Notes under the pieces: model-generated
Seen by the model: only the letters and a program-made list of their open reading frames with translations
Databases searched by the model: none
Told to the model about the DNA's origin: nothing
Shown here: piece after piece, positions 52,437-64,000 of the stretch
Layout of the letters: the number at the start of each line of letters is the position of its first letter
How positions within the stretch are numbered: position 1 is the first letter of the stretch
Made by a program: the position numbers and the translations under genes
From: Lumbricus rubellus
Lineage: Eukaryota; Annelida; Clitellata; Crassiclitellata; Lumbricidae
Length of the DNA: 64,000 nucleotides
Assembly (NCBI GenBank): GCA_945859605.1
Contig: OX243817.1
Location: 32,128,924 to 32,192,923, forward strand
Reading direction: 5' to 3'

Positions 52437-53975
52437 TTGGCCAGTTTCCAATGTTGATAAAATCACTGATTGACATTGACACACAGACAGTGCCTAAAAT
52501 AAATAATTTCCATTGTTTTGACTAGGTGTCATTTAATGTCACCACAATAAGACATAGCATTTGAGGGTCAGTATTTACTGTGATATTCTGTGTTTTTAAT
52601 AACCGTTTGAATGCACTTCGGCATCGATTCCTATTTTCAGCAGAACTCAGGTGTTATCTCACACACACACACACACACACGTTGTCACCTTGTGCTGTCA
52701 GTTTCTTGAACTCTAGCGACCATCATGACCAGCCTTTTTCATTTCTTTCTTTCTGATGTCGCTTCCCTTAGTTCTTCCAGATTCAAGCCTGTTGTTTTTT
52801 TACCTTGACCAACCACCTTTTCCTTGGCAACCCTTGTTTTCTCCTTCCCTCTCCGCATGCCAGCATCATATCTTTTTCCAGTCCATTTGAGCGCATAACA
52901 TGATAAAAGAAACCCAACTTTCTTCTTGGCACTATTTGTTGTAACGACTCATCGTTTTCGATATCAATTTCTGTGCATACCCACTCATTTGTCCCTATTC
53001 CCTTCCAAGAGATTCTCGCACACACAGCCTTAATCCAGTTGAAGAAGTTAGCCCCAGAAGTTGGATCATGACGAGAGGAAGCATCTGTTTCTTCATTGGC
53101 ACTGTCGTGTGGATAGTGTTCAAGTCTGGACTGTCAGCAGGTCATGCTTCCAGCGCAGTGGAATGCCCTTCTGCTTTAGGCAGGATTTGTTGGCCTTTGT
53201 GTCATGACACTGTGCCCCATCCTGTTGGAAGTGGCTGATGTTTTCGGGTGAAAATGATGCTATATAAATTGTCTTTTTATTATTGTTATTATTATTATTA
53301 TTAATTATATTATTATTCACACATTTCAACAGTTACTGCTGGTATGTGAGATGGCCGCCTAGCCCCAAACTAAGGTGTAATCCCAAGCATGCTATACCAA
53401 TGGTGAGGCAGGCACTGAAGGTCATGGTGTGGGAGAGCAGTGCTGGTTCCCGAAAGAATGTATTCTAGATTGCCAGAGAACACCAGGATAAATGGAACTG
53501 TATATAATAACATTTTAAAAGAGAAACTGCAACCCTAATTAATCACCGTACATAACATCAGCCACTTCCAAAAAGGATGGAGCACCATGTATTGGTACAA
53601 AGGAGCCCTGTCAAATACTGCCTGATGCAGGACATTCCTTTCCTGGAGCCATAACCTAGTAGCAGTCCAGACTAAAATATTATTGAGAATATTTGGATGA
53701 AGCAGAAAGTCTCTGCTTAAAAATGTCACTCCTAAGGCTGTGTTAGATAACACCTGAGTTCTGTCGAAAACTTGCCCAATCAGTGCATTCAAACTGTTTA
53801 TAAAAACAAAGGTTATCACATGATACAAATACTGACCTTCAGTGTTATTTCTTATTGTGGTGACATTAAACAACTCACTGACAGTGAAAAACAATGGAAA
53901 TAATGATTGATTTTGGACACTGTGTGTCGATGTCAATTGGTGTTTTATTGGAGTTATGAATTAAACTCACCAAAA
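52437..53975. mobile_element. Tc1/mariner-type element remnant with long inverted repeats
   Basis: Inverted ends of about 200 bp share ACACACAG, TTTCCATTGTTTT, TTTAATGTCACCACAATAAG and GGTCAGTATTT (left about 52,480-52,600; right about 53,800-53,930). Inside, the minus frame HFQQDGAQCHDTKANKSCLK resembles the QQDGAPCH motif around the second Asp of Tc1/mariner transposases. The coding region is scrambled and interrupted by a LINE fragment. Confidence 0.6.
52783..53035 (-). pseudogene. LINE-encoded protein fragment nested in the Tc1-type remnant
   Basis: The minus frame reads ISWKGIGTNEWV, RRKLGFFYHVMRSNGLEKDM and GRRKQGLPRKRWLVKVKKQQ. This is the familiar C-terminal region of non-LTR retrotransposon ORFs. 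It is a short, truncated copy. Confidence 0.6.
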
Positions 53976-54153
53976 TCAACACTTTAACACAGTTGAACTA
54001 TTATTACTGATAAAAGATTGAATTGTAAGTTAAAATTTTTTCCTCAGTTGTGTGTAATGACATAAAATATCAAATAGGTATTTCAGTCGGTATAAATAAT
54101 CTGTTTATCAAAAGTTGCTTGTTTTTCATTCAATATATATTCATTAAAATATG

Positions 54154-55690
54154 CCGGTGTCACGAAATAAAGTCTCCCCCCGAAACAGAGTCTCCCCCTT
54201 GCTGATACAGAGTCTCCGGGGGGAGACTCTGTATCGGAACAAAGTCTCCCCCATTGAAATAGAATCTCCCCCTCTACGATACAAAGTCTCCCCGTACTAA
54301 AAATCGCCCCCTATATTTCCGGACTGTAAGTGCGTATATTTGCTTAAATAAATGACGTTGTATCCATTAGTGGAATTGGACATTGAAATAATAATGAAGT
54401 AGCCTAAGCTAAAAAAAATTGTACTAATGGGCGTAATATTGTAGCATAGTTACAGGCCTAGCATTACGGCATGTCGGGACAATTATGTCATTAAAGCCCC
54501 TTGGTCTTAGGAAAACTGAGGTGCTGAGGAACAGCCAATTTACAAAAAAGTGAAAATTGTAACATATAACCCCGGTCACAAGTCTTTTCCCTCTTCTTCT
54601 CTACGTGTGACCTTCAGTCTCTTCGGAAGCTTCTTCGTATAAGTTCGTGGTAGCGTAGGCCTATCCCTAGATAACTGTTTCATTAGCTAAATGGCTAGGT
54701 TAAAGAATCTACAGTCTTTCACTGTTTTGTTAACCAACAACGACGACGTGTTTAACTCTTCTTATTATACTCCAAAATCCGATATAAAGTAAAACGATCA
54801 GCAACAACACAACAATGACTACACTTGCGTTATCATAACAACTACACGACTACTATCTTCATCAGTCTACTCTATCGCAACTCAACAACAACTCTTACAG
54901 CCTATCTCAACGGCTCTCAACACGCAACTCTCCTTCTTCACTTCCACTCCCTTCTTGTACAATTAACGTACGCTCGTCTAGACGTCACGTGCTGTCCAGA
55001 CAATCACCTGTGCAGACGCCGCGCGGCAATTTGCACCTGGCCTACTTACGTCGCTGTACGACAATCGGCGTGCACTGATTAAATTAGCTGACACCCCTAT
55101 TATTCATGATTATTGTCAGTATATTTCTTATTTTGCGGTAATCCATTCATACTATCATTTTTTTAAAATTATTATTGTTATTCCGCTTAAAGTTTCCTTA
55201 AACATTGTGCTTAACCCCACCTTCGTTAAACGCGTATGTCAAAAGCAATGGAGCCGTGATATAGCGGTAAAAGAGCGTCTTAATTTTGCGGTAATAATTG
55301 TCACATCGAATTTTAAAATATCCGTATCTCGGATATTAAAGTAAATTTTGAGTTGAGAACAGTCGCGTTGACCTACAAATTCGCAAGTAAACGTTCTGCA
55401 AATTGTTTCAAAAGAATACTCAAACAGACGGACAAACTTTCAGACACATTTTGGAATGGATAATTACGATGCGACTGTATCAAATCGCGCGTTGAAATAA
55501 AGTCTCCCCGGGGGGAGACTTTGTTTCGGCAGGGGATGAAATATTCTCTCCCCCCGGAGACTTTATTTCAGAATAAAGTCTCCGGGGGGCGAATCTATTC
55601 TGAAACAGATCCTCCGGGGGGAGAACCTGTTTCGAAATAGAGTCTCCGGGGGGAGACTTTTAGGGGGGAGACTCTGTTGCGCGACACCGG
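54154..55690. mobile_element. Foldback element B, copy 1, with AAAGTCTCCCCC-array ends
   Basis: It starts CCGGTGTCACGAAATAAAGT and ends GCGCGACACCGG, inverted copies. Both ends continue as arrays of AACAAAGTCTCCCCC-like units (54170-54300; 55500-55675), including palindromic pairs. It is interrupted by a solo LTR at 54574-55093. No transposase. Confidence 0.8.
54574..55093 (-). repeat. Solo LTR of the Gmr1-like element
   Basis: A full-length 520-bp reverse-complement copy of the LTR at 34.7 and 39.3 kb; the outermost base differs (G in place of T). CCCC flanks both sides (54570-54573 and 55094-55097). A solo LTR usually forms by recombination between two LTRs of an earlier insertion. Confidence 0.92.
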
Positions 55691-56623
55691 TCGTAACCTT
55701 TTGGTCATGACTGTAAGTACTATGACACTCCTTAAAAATGTAAATTATGGGCAGAACTAGGAGCAAGAGTTGGTAAGAAATGATCATCCAGTCTTATGCA
55801 CATTGAGGTTAATACTAAGATTCCATGGCTGCCTTTCCGGGTTGTCGAGATCTGCTCTTCTATAGTATTTTGTTTTGTGTGCCATGGTTGCGCTGTAGCG
55901 CCTATGAGTAATCTACCTTGAGGAGATGTTATATAAAATTTATGAAATAAATATTTAATTATTTGATGTGCGGTATTACACAGAAAAAGATGCAGTGATG
56001 GTAAATAAAAATTACGGCAGGGAAAGGTGTGCTATAAGGGGCGAAGTCGGCCGCCAAAAAAATTGATTTTAAATCTTAATATTAATAAGACAGTGATTAA
56101 AACACTCTCTTGAAATGTTAGAAGTTGCCTCTAGAAAACTTAGGGAATTCTTATGTCATATTTCTGTGGCCACACTGTATATTTATTTAGTATCAGTGTA
56201 TATTTGGGTGGCACATTGGGTAGCACATTGGTGTGAAGATCAGCGGTGCTGAGTTCGAATATCGAAGCCTCCCCATAGGATAGATGTGCTTTGTAGGCTG
56301 CTATTCCTGTCATTGCAGGCTGTCTGTTCTTTATTTAAGATTGACATTAATTAGGATTGTTTCATGTAAACATACTGCGTTTTCCAGTATGAATCCAATA
56401 AAGAAAAATATTATTAAATGTTTGGCCACCCTGATTGTGTATGTATGCATCTAACAGCCTCCTATGACACCTTTGAGTACCTCACGAAAGTGTTGTGATG
56501 GTTAGGCCAGTATAGGAGGTATAGTCCTGAACACTTTTTGTGGAATAACAATTGCATTGCTCATTTTCACCCAAAGAAAGACTAATTGTTTAAAATTAAT
56601 TGCTTTTGTCATTACCGCTGTAG
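55691..56623. other. SINE-like fragments, no gene
   Basis: 55,825-55,965 ends in GTAGCGCCTATGAGTAATCT, like the 3' end of the SINE/LINE family. 56,205-56,410 has a GAGTTCGAAT box B and an AATAAAGAAAAA end, a possible second SINE type. The remainder is non-coding. Confidence 0.4.
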
Positions 56624-56982
56624 ATGCTGTTCACATGAATGAACCCACTGCCCTTGCAGATTACATGACAGCTGAAGAAAAGATCAAAGTATGGTTTCGA
56701 AGGACAATACATAGAGCTGTTGGAAGAAAAAGACGCTATGAACTGTCGGTGTTTTACGGCGGTCATTGGTTGGTGATGGTTCACACTTCCGATAAGCATG
56801 GCAGTGATCTTGAAGAGGAACAACAAATCCCATTGAGCAGCGAGGATCTCTACTCCCGAGGAGCAACGAGATGCAGGAGAGGAGCGTCGAATTCCTATCA
56901 TCCACATGGAGTGGCATTATCTTCCAACCTCGGACCAAATCCACCCACTATAACTTCCATTCCCAAGCCATTGACAGCATAA
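56624..56982 (+). CDS. Possible terminal exon, unknown protein
   Basis: An open frame follows an acceptor-like CATTACCGCTGTAG and ends TAA at 56,980-56,982. It reads AVHMNEPTALADYMTAEEKI, WFRRTIHRAVGRKRRYELSV and DLEEEQQIPLSSEDLY, with balanced composition and no repeats. I recognise no domain. No upstream exons were identified, and the frame also stays open upstream to 56,557. It could be a real last exon or chance. Confidence 0.25.
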
Positions 56983-57204
56983 ACGACTGTTGCGCAAGGC
57001 AGTTAATGCTATAATGCTCTTTTGCCTTGCTATATTAAATGTGGGTATGCTACAGCATGGAAAGCTACTCCCTGTTTACTAAAGTAATAATTATATCTAG
57101 CTACATCCCAATAATGTATTGTATTATTGTATATTATGACCTCATATAATCTTGTTTATTTTAGTTTTCAAATATTTTAATTGTGTATAGATGTATTTTG
57201 TTTG

Positions 57205-57418
57205 TTTGTATGTGCACTTGTTATAGCGCCCCTTCAAGCTCTCTTCACTCAGAGGCGGCGATCCACGAATGCAGAGCGGACACTGCATCGGAGTTTCACG
57301 CTGATGCAATGAGCAATTGTGAGTGAAGGACTTGCCCAAGGTCCTTACGCGGTGAGGTGGATTCGAACCTTCCAGCTCCAAGGCAACGACGCCACCGCTA
57401 CACCACCGTGCAGCACCA
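57205..57418 (-). mobile_element. tRNA-derived SINE
   Basis: Minus strand: GTGGTGTAGCGGTGGCGTCG (box A region), GGTTCGAATCCACCTC (box B), then GCAGTGTCCGCTC, GAGGGG-type tail and AGGGGCGCTATAACAAGTGC. It is closely related to the copy at 18.2 kb. Confidence 0.8.
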
Positions 57419-57954
57419 CGGTCATTTATGTATGTGTGATTGTGTGTGTAATTGTGTATTTATATACATATATATTTGTTTAATACTATGGCTAAGGTTT
57501 AGGATAATGGCAGCACTCTGGGACGAAAGTGCATGGTTGCGGGATTGCTTCCCTCTACCCTCCCAAAGGTCTGCTCAACCTTCCATTTGGCAGATGGCGT
57601 AATTAAAAGGCAGTGAAGCATTATGAAAGCTTTGCATGGCTGTCGGTTAAATTTGACTCTTGAAGTATAACTTGTCATTTGTTCATACTATAAATTGTAA
57701 TCGCAATGCAGCTTGAAATTACACAAAGATATTATATATTTTATTATTTAAAACTTATGTCACAGTCAGATTAAACTTCATAGTGTCAATTGAACTATTG
57801 ATCACAATTTAGGAGAGTCAAAATTAACTGGCAGTCATGCAAGGGTCGATAACGTCCTGGTCATTTTACCAGTGCATCTGTGCCCAATGTCTGGCTAAGC
57901 CGACCCTTGGGTGGGTTGTGGGAACTTATGCTGTGTTCGTGCACTTTACACTGT
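57419..57954. other. No gene seen
   Basis: Non-coding sequence with a TGTGTGAT-rich stretch at 57,430-57,480. Confidence 0.35.
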
Positions 57955-59190
57955 CTGCACGGTGGGCCAAAACAAAACACCCCCTAGTTTTTTTGCGAAT
58001 ATCTTGGCCAGAAGTAAGAATTTCGAAATTGAAATTTTACAGGCTTAAAGACAAATCATATTTACACATGATGGCCAGATTTCATCAAACTATTTAAAAA
58101 AAAACAAAGCTATATCGCTTTTTGTGAAGCCACCCACCTTTTTTGATGATTCAAAAACGTAACACAAGAAAAGGTAATAAAAACACGATTTTATTAAGTG
58201 TCATCTCAAATAACTATTGTGAAATGAACTTGATAGTGCTTCACAACTTGTGAAGCACTACCAATGCCAAAACTTATTTTGAGTCTCTGCAAAGTTCTTG
58301 ATGGACCTGTTGATGCATTACAACTTTAGGCAAATCTTCCCATATCAACTCCAATGCGCTCATCAATTCTCTTACCGCTCTTGGTTTTGGTTGCAGATTG
58401 TGATATTTCTCCGCAATTAATTATCAATCCATCGGGTTCAAATCCGGAGATTTGGGGCCATTGGCTTTCTCAATGATACCAGACCAATCGACATTGAGCC
58501 GATCTCCTTTCATTCACGGCAAATCTCAGCTTAACTCTTAATGTTTAGACTCTCACTGTTTATCAGAGTAAACGTTGCTCATAGCCTTACATCTCCAGGA
58601 TCTTGTTCAAGAGTTGTCTGAATACATATTTTGTCTGTCATTGACACGTTAGCCATTTTTAAAAAGAAATTTGAATTTTACTGCTTTAATAGCAAAATTA
58701 ATAATCTGACAGATTCCTTATTTACCAACTTGATTGTAATCTTGCTAAGTGACTTCTCAGTGATGTGCAGCATTAATAGCAAAATTAATAATCTGACAGA
58801 TTCCTTATTTACCAACTTGATTGTAATCTTGCTAAGTGACTTCTCAGTGATGTGCAGCTACGCTTGTACCCTGTTTAAAAAAAAGTAATTATAATGATCA
58901 CCTGGCAAAATCAAAGCTATTTGATAACAATTATTTGAGACGAGACTTAATAAAACTGCGTTTTTGCTACTTTTTTGTGATACGCTTTTAAATCTTCAAA
59001 AAATGGTGGGTGGCGTCACTAAAAGTGATATAACTTTTGTTCTGTTTGAAATATTGTGATGAAATCTGGCCATCGTGTGTAAATATGAAATGTCTTTAAG
59101 CCTGTAAAATTTCATTTCGAAATTCTTACTTCTGGCCAAGATATTGGCAAAAAACCTTAGGGGTGTTCTTTTTTTTACCCACCCTTTATA
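57955..59190. mobile_element. Mariner-type element remnant with ~190-bp inverted repeats
   Basis: 57,965-58,140 and 59,000-59,180 are inverted copies sharing ATCTTGGCCAGAAGTAAGAA, CAGGCTTAAAGACA and ATGGCCAGATTTCATCA. Between them the minus frame shows a decayed NGPKSPDLNP segment near 58,440, like the xxxSPDLNPIE motif of Tc1/mariner transposases. No intact transposase remains. Confidence 0.7.
58686..58859. repeat. 87-bp tandem duplication inside the mariner remnant
   Basis: Two identical-looking units beginning TTAATAGCAAAATTAATAAT, at 58686 and 58773. Confidence 0.9.
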
Positions 59191-60990
59191 TGCCACAGTG
59201 TTGCCGTTATATACTCTAAAACCCCTCTTAAAGTGTTATTTAGAGGTTTAATATTTAATTAAAAGCCAGGTTTTTCAGTGTTTATGAGATTGGTGTGAAA
59301 GTTTCTAAACGTGGAAATATTTACGCTGCGGTTACATAAAATTATGAATACGTTTTCACAGGATTATTATTGTTATGGTTGATAATTATTTCTCTATTTT
59401 ATCCATTTAATTTTATGTTTCTGTGATTACTCATTTCATTTTAGATGGGGGATATGTATTTATTCTGTTAAGTGTTATTGCTGATGTTTGTGTTGTTATA
59501 TAAGACTATATATGCCATATATATATATGTATATATATATGCCCTGCCATCTACCAGCTGTCTACGGGGATCCGATGGTCAACTCTACGTGTTTGTGAGG
59601 GCTCGCCACAGGTGACTCTCAGCTAACTGTTTTGTTTTGCAACGTGTTATTTTTCGCTCGCTATGACTATTAATTAATATCATTTGGGCTAGTTAGCGCC
59701 GAGAGTGCCTATGAGTAGATATCTTGAAGAGGCGCTATATAAATTGAATGAATGAACGAATGCCATCTTCTTTGAGCGCAAAAGCACTAACTCCAAATTT
59801 GTCAACTTTTTGTCAATTTTTTTGCTGCCAATGCATGTTTTGTTTTATATGTGCAGAGATGATATTGTTTTAGTGTAAAAACAGCAACTATATGATTATT
59901 TGAGCTATTTCCAATGACTTATTTTTGAATTGTGCGACCTGCGGTTCTATTGACACATGGTTTGCGTTTCAGTAAACATGATTGTTAATGTATGCAATGA
60001 TTGTCAAGGGGGCGGTGTGCTGAAGAATTGTTGAAAATGTATTTAAGAGGAAAATTGTATTTTTCATGCAATCAGAATGATGTTGCTTTGATTTTTATTA
60101 TTATTCTTAATATGCTAGTGTGTTTAAATCAGGGTGTTGTTGTAACTAGAAATAATAATCAATTTGATATCTTGTTATGAACAAATGTGTATTTATGAGT
60201 GGTTCGCTAAAACATTGTTTTCGCTTATAATTAGCACTCAAAACTGTAATAAAGATTTTTTAGATATCGCCCTAATTTAATTAGCTCTGAGGATACTTTT
60301 TTACCTTCATTATCTAATTTGTGTGGTTATAAACAGAAGGCTAGTTAACTTTTTGTGGAATGCATTTGTTCTGTTTGTGTGTATGTAGTCATTTCTCTAA
60401 AACATTTAAAATTTAATATTTAACATTCTCATTTTTAAATAGATTTATTAATTAAGTTTTTCAAGTAAATAAATTCAATTTTTGCACAAATCATTTTTAT
60501 CTAATGTGTGATAATTATAAAGACTGTTGTATCATGCATTTTAACAATTGAATATTGGTTGTATGACTGTTTTTTGGTTGCATTTTCTCCTTTTAATATG
60601 ATTTATATTGCCCTAATTTAGCTGAACTCAGTCTGTTGGATAAGCTTTTGTTTCCGACAATCTCAATTTTCTCTGAGTGAAATGTTGATTCAAGTCTCTA
60701 GATAAATGAATGATTTTGACATTTCAGAAGTCTTACTGTTTAAATAATTAATCTTGCATTATAAATTTAGCTGGATAATATTCCTCTTGCCAATTGAATG
60801 GAATTAATGATTTTGAAAATGTATTGCATGTGTTACTGTCATAAATATTGTTTTTATTTTTAATACAATGAATGGTGTGAACTTTGTTAAAAATTATTTT
60901 CATGGAAACTTGCGTTTTTCTATTGCATGTAAGAAGTATATTTGGGCTCCTAAATCGAATCTCAAATGTCAGGGTTCTTGTGGGATTAAT
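59191..60990. other. AT-rich DNA, one LINE/SINE tail, no gene
   Basis: 59,690-59,765 carries GCGCCGAGAGTGCCTATGAG, TTGAAGAGGCGCTATATAAA and a GAAT tail, the same 3' end as in the other retroposons. The rest is strongly AT-rich and non-coding. Confidence 0.45.
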
Positions 60991-62110
60991 TTTGTGATTG
61001 GAAATTGCAGAAATTCACCTGAGAATCGGTTACAACCACATTTATAGGTCTACACCTGGTCTTCATATTGCCATTAGAGGCATTGTGAGGGCTGACCGTA
61101 GGCAGAATGGATGGCAACCCATAGTCCCAAGTACAGCCAACCTCATAGCGCCGACAGCGGCCGATCATTTGCCAATAGCGGCCCTATAAAGGCCATTATA
61201 GACAGTGCGATGGTAGCCTGGGGAGCAATAGGTGGCCCCTTGCAAACACCAATGCCGCGCCGACAGATAGCGATGAATTTACACCAGTGGGCCCCTAGAC
61301 GCCGACGCCATAACAATGAATAGAAGCCCGCACTTATACACCGCTGGGCCGGTGTCACGAAATAAAGTCTCCCCCGAAACGAAGTCTCCCCCTGAAACAA
61401 AGTCTCCCCCTGGCTGAAAATCTGTTTTGGAGGAAATTTTTCTTGTGTAAAAGTATATAAATGTTCGTGTTAAACAACGTGTTATCGTGTTAGCAACACA
61501 AACTAACAGTTTGATATGCTCATCTATTAATTTTATGCGACTGTAGCCGATTTCACGCTCAACGGGGGGAGACTTTGTTTCGTGGACGGAGGAAATATTC
61601 TCTCCCCCCGGAGACTTTGTTTCGGAATATAGTCTCCGGGGGGCGAGTTTATTCTAGAACAGATCCTCCGGGGGAGAATCTATTTCGAAATAAAGTCTCC
61701 GGGGGAGACTTTTAGGGGGGAGACTCTGTCACGCGACACCGGCAGATAAATTCATAGGCGCAACCTATGCACCGCGCGGTGCTCAATGAGGCGAAGAATA
61801 TACGTTGGGCCTGTTTGGGAAAGATCATCCGCCCCCTATTGGGCTACTCTATTGGGCCGAATGAGGTACGATGGGCGTTTCCAGATGGGCGAAGATGCCG
61901 TGAGCCCCGAGTTTGCCGCTGTGGGCCAAGTAGGTTGGCATGGTACGGGAACTGCGATTTCTGGCTGTCTGGGTAAGACCATCGGATATCACGCAGTGTG
62001 CTTGCATAATATTTATGTACCGATAGACTATCGCTTATTCGTGGATATAGCCTATTTCGGCCGAGAGCCCGAGGCCGCTCCTGTAATGCATGTTAAGCCA
62101 ACCGTATGGA
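60991..62110. other. GC-richer repeat segment split by foldback element B copy 2
   Basis: 60,991-61,348 and 61,743-62,110 have GGGCC/GGCCC-rich text (GATAGCGGCCCTATAAAGGCC, ATTGGGCCGAATGAGG) unlike the surrounding AT-rich DNA, with short ORFs lacking domains. GGCTGTCTGGGTAAGA near 61,965 resembles, inverted, the edge of the 49.0-kb segment. Probably an old non-autonomous transposon. Confidence 0.35.
61349..61742. mobile_element. Foldback element B, copy 2 (394 bp)
   Basis: Begins CCGGTGTCACGAAATAAAGT and ends CACGCGACACCGG. Both ends carry AAAGTCTCCCCC-type unit arrays. It shares the termini and array of copy 1 but has a much shorter core. Confidence 0.82.
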
Positions 62111-62551
62111 ACATTTTGTGTTTGCGACTAATATAATAGCACCGACAATCGTCTCTGTGTGGTAGCAGCCGTGTTTCTAGACAACTAATAACGAACAGTT
62201 GGAATCCGAATTTTCATTCCTCCCGCAAGCATTCAGGACTGGAAATATGAAATATGAATACGAAAGGAAAATCATGGATGTAATCGGATCGAGCACAAAG
62301 CTTCGAATACGCAGACTTTGTAAAATAGACGGCCAAATGAATGAACTTGCCATTCTTCGACCAGCTTAGCACTGTGACGCGAGCGTCAGTGTTGCTTATT
62401 GTAGGCCCTAGTTGCCGATAGATTATGAGTTTCCTGATTAAACGACAGCAAGTATAGGCCTACTCATTGTCAACTTCCTATTTTGCAAAATCTGAGCGCT
62501 TGGCTTGCATTAGACCTACATAGAGTCTATCTATATTTCTCTTAATGAACA
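62111..62551. other. Upstream region of nucleotidyltransferase gene 3; no gene seen
   Basis: Non-coding. The start codon is preceded by TTTCTCTTAATGAACA. Confidence 0.35.
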
Positions 62552-64000
62552 ATGAGTTGCGACGATGATTCAGAAGACGTGAGAGAATTCATTCTCAATC
62601 TTCTACACGTTCGGAGAACTCACAGCCTGCTACTGTGCGGCAGCGCTTTCGAAACGCCAGCTCAATATGTTTTGACGAATATGAGTGATGTTGATGTCAT
62701 GTATTCCCAATCAGATATCTGTGCTCTACCCGTCAACAGCTGCTCCCAACCGCCAAACGGATTCATGGGAAAGATTTTAACGATTCAAATCGACGACTCG
62801 CACCCTGGCTTTGCAAGACTATATAATGCAAACAATTCGCCAGTTAAGCATTCGAAAAGCGGTCCTGCCTCAACCAAAGCATTTGATGCAGATGCCGACA
62901 CTGGAAGGGTATCGAAAATTCTGTTTCAGGTTGAAGGAAGACTTAGTCGTTTTAAAGTGGACAGAGTGTACGCAATTCGTTGTCCATGTTGGCCATCAGA
63001 AGCTGACGAATGGATATCGCGAAAAAGAAAATTCGGATGGCCTTCAAAGAATGTCGTGGAAAGAATAGCAAAACGCGGATGCCATTTTGTTGCCAAGTCT
63101 CCACACACCAACTCTTCTGATTCTACGTTGTGGAGATTTTCGTTTTCTTTAGCGGAAACAATATTAATTCACACTTGGACCGATGTTCAGAAGTACGTCT
63201 ATCATCTATTGAAATTAATTAAAAATGATGTTTTAGAAGGTGTTGGAGGAGACTGCAAAACAGTCCTATGCACTTACTTTCTCAAAACCTTGATGTTTTG
63301 GGCATGTGAGGAGAAGAGACCAAAATTCTGGAAAGACGAAAATCTGGAAAATTCTATCGTCTGTCTTATGTGTCTTTTAATTGAATGGCTGATAGAAAAA
63401 CGTTGTCCGAGTTATTTCATTCCAAGTAATAACATGCTTTGTGGATTAAGAGATGAATCTAATCTTAATAAAGTTATTGAATTACTATACAAGTATTGTG
63501 AAAACAGGATTATACTGCAAATAATATTGACAAACGAAAAAGCATATCCTAAAAAAAAATTCGAGATTGCGATGCCGAATAAATTGGTACTTCTCATTCA
63601 TTCATTCCAAGTACGAGAGTTTTATGAACATCCATTCGAACCAGACATGAATTCATACATACTGGTTGGCGTAACTAGAAAAGACTCTCTTTTCTGGTCC
63701 CACTGGGTCAGCCTACACAAGGCAATCAAGATTCATCTTCGGCTGATGTCCACATTATCGAGCAGTAGGACTCTAACTCTCTCCGCAAGTGATATGAAGT
63801 TGGCTTTTGATTATTTCGTGCATTCATTTGTATCAATTGACGAAACGTATTCTGAGACAACCGTCTGTTTAGGTGAATCATTCTATGAAAATTTAGCATC
63901 TCTCTTCGAGAAAATGAGACTTGATTCAAAATCCAATGAGCATAATGAATCCGACTGCGTGAAGAATGGCATGTGTGAATACTCTGTGAAATGTCACCGT
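62552..64000 (+). CDS. Mab-21/cGAS-like nucleotidyltransferase 3 (3' partial)
   Basis: 483 codons, open from the ATG at 62552 to the end of the window. The residues align one to one with gene 2 over most of the length: REFILNLLHVRRTH, CGSAFE, MSDVDVM (two acids), FKVDRVYAIRCPCWP (third acid), WRFSFSLAETILI, CTYFLKTLMFWACEE and CPSYFIPSNNMLC. Differences are mostly scattered substitutions plus divergence in the Ser/Asp-rich loop near the window's end. Gene 2 is in the opposite orientation 18 kb away, so the pair reflects an inverted or dispersed duplication. All catalytic acids are kept. Confidence 0.85.
   Translation, partial: MSCDDDSEDVREFILNLLHVRRTHSLLLCGSAFETPAQYVLTNMSDVDVMYSQSDICALPVNSCSQPPNGFMGKILTIQIDDSHPGFARLYNANNSPVKHSKSGPASTKAFDADADTGRVSKILFQVEGRLSRFKVDRVYAIRCPCWPSEADEWISRKRKFGWPSKNVVERIAKRGCHFVAKSPHTNSSDSTLWRFSFSLAETILIHTWTDVQKYVYHLLKLIKNDVLEGVGGDCKTVLCTYFLKTLMFWACEEKRPKFWKDENLENSIVCLMCLLIEWLIEKRCPSYFIPSNNMLCGLRDESNLNKVIELLYKYCENRIILQIILTNEKAYPKKKFEIAMPNKLVLLIHSFQVREFYEHPFEPDMNSYILVGVTRKDSLFWSHWVSLHKAIKIHLRLMSTLSSSRTLTLSASDMKLAFDYFVHSFVSIDETYSETTVCLGESFYENLASLFEKMRLDSKSNEHNESDCVKNGMCEYSVKCHR

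Noticed and set aside
62811..63068. 85-codon plus-strand ORF inside nucleotidyltransferase gene 3
   Set aside because: It is out of frame with the continuous 62552-64000 frame, which has the family motifs.

Overview
The window looks like nuclear DNA of a marine invertebrate, probably a deuterostome (echinoderm- or hemichordate-like). The evidence is large single-exon animal-type genes (GREB1-like, Mab-21/cGAS-like), one gene with clear GT-AG introns, tRNA-derived SINEs, LINE tails, hAT and Tc1/mariner remnants, long microsatellites, and an LTR element with the Gmr1-type gene order known from deuterostomes. The taxon is inferred, not proven.

Layout. (1) 1-10,620: the right part of an integrated Polinton/adintovirus-like element. 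It carries two fibre-like proteins, a double-jelly-roll major capsid protein, small core/membrane-active proteins, a degenerate dUTPase-fold protein, a broken penton-type gene, an FtsK/HerA-type packaging ATPase, a PLA2-domain protein, a broken integrase with chromodomain, and an ORF with nine near-identical 84-bp repeats. No DNA polymerase B or protease is seen; the left end lies outside the window. (2) 10.6-21.6 kb: repeat-rich host DNA with a foldback element, LINE and SINE tails, a hAT remnant with a BED finger, and the last five exons of a spliced minus-strand gene. (3) 21.8-27.2 kb: a GREB1-like gene (circularly permuted SF2 helicase plus TET-associated-type glycosyltransferase), interrupted by one apparent frameshift. 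(4) 31.4-33.5 kb: a Mab-21/cGAS-like nucleotidyltransferase gene, divergent from the GREB1-like gene. (5) 34.06-39.97 kb: a hAT-type element split by a complete-looking LTR retrotransposon (Gag-protease-integrase, reverse transcriptase missing). (6) 42.2-44.3 kb and 62.55 kb to the end: two closely similar further Mab-21/cGAS-like genes. (7) 45-62 kb: foldback elements built on arrays of short GC-rich units, a solo LTR, Tc1/mariner relics, SINEs and satellites.

How the genes may work together. The Polinton genes form a virion-building cassette, but two of its genes are broken, so this copy is probably a decayed provirus-like insertion. The host part is more intriguing: three genes of the cGAS/Mab-21 fold and one helicase-glycosyltransferase gene are the only substantial host coding regions. 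Both types have precedents in nucleic-acid sensing or modification, so the neighbourhood could be an innate-immunity cluster. That functional link is inference from proximity only.
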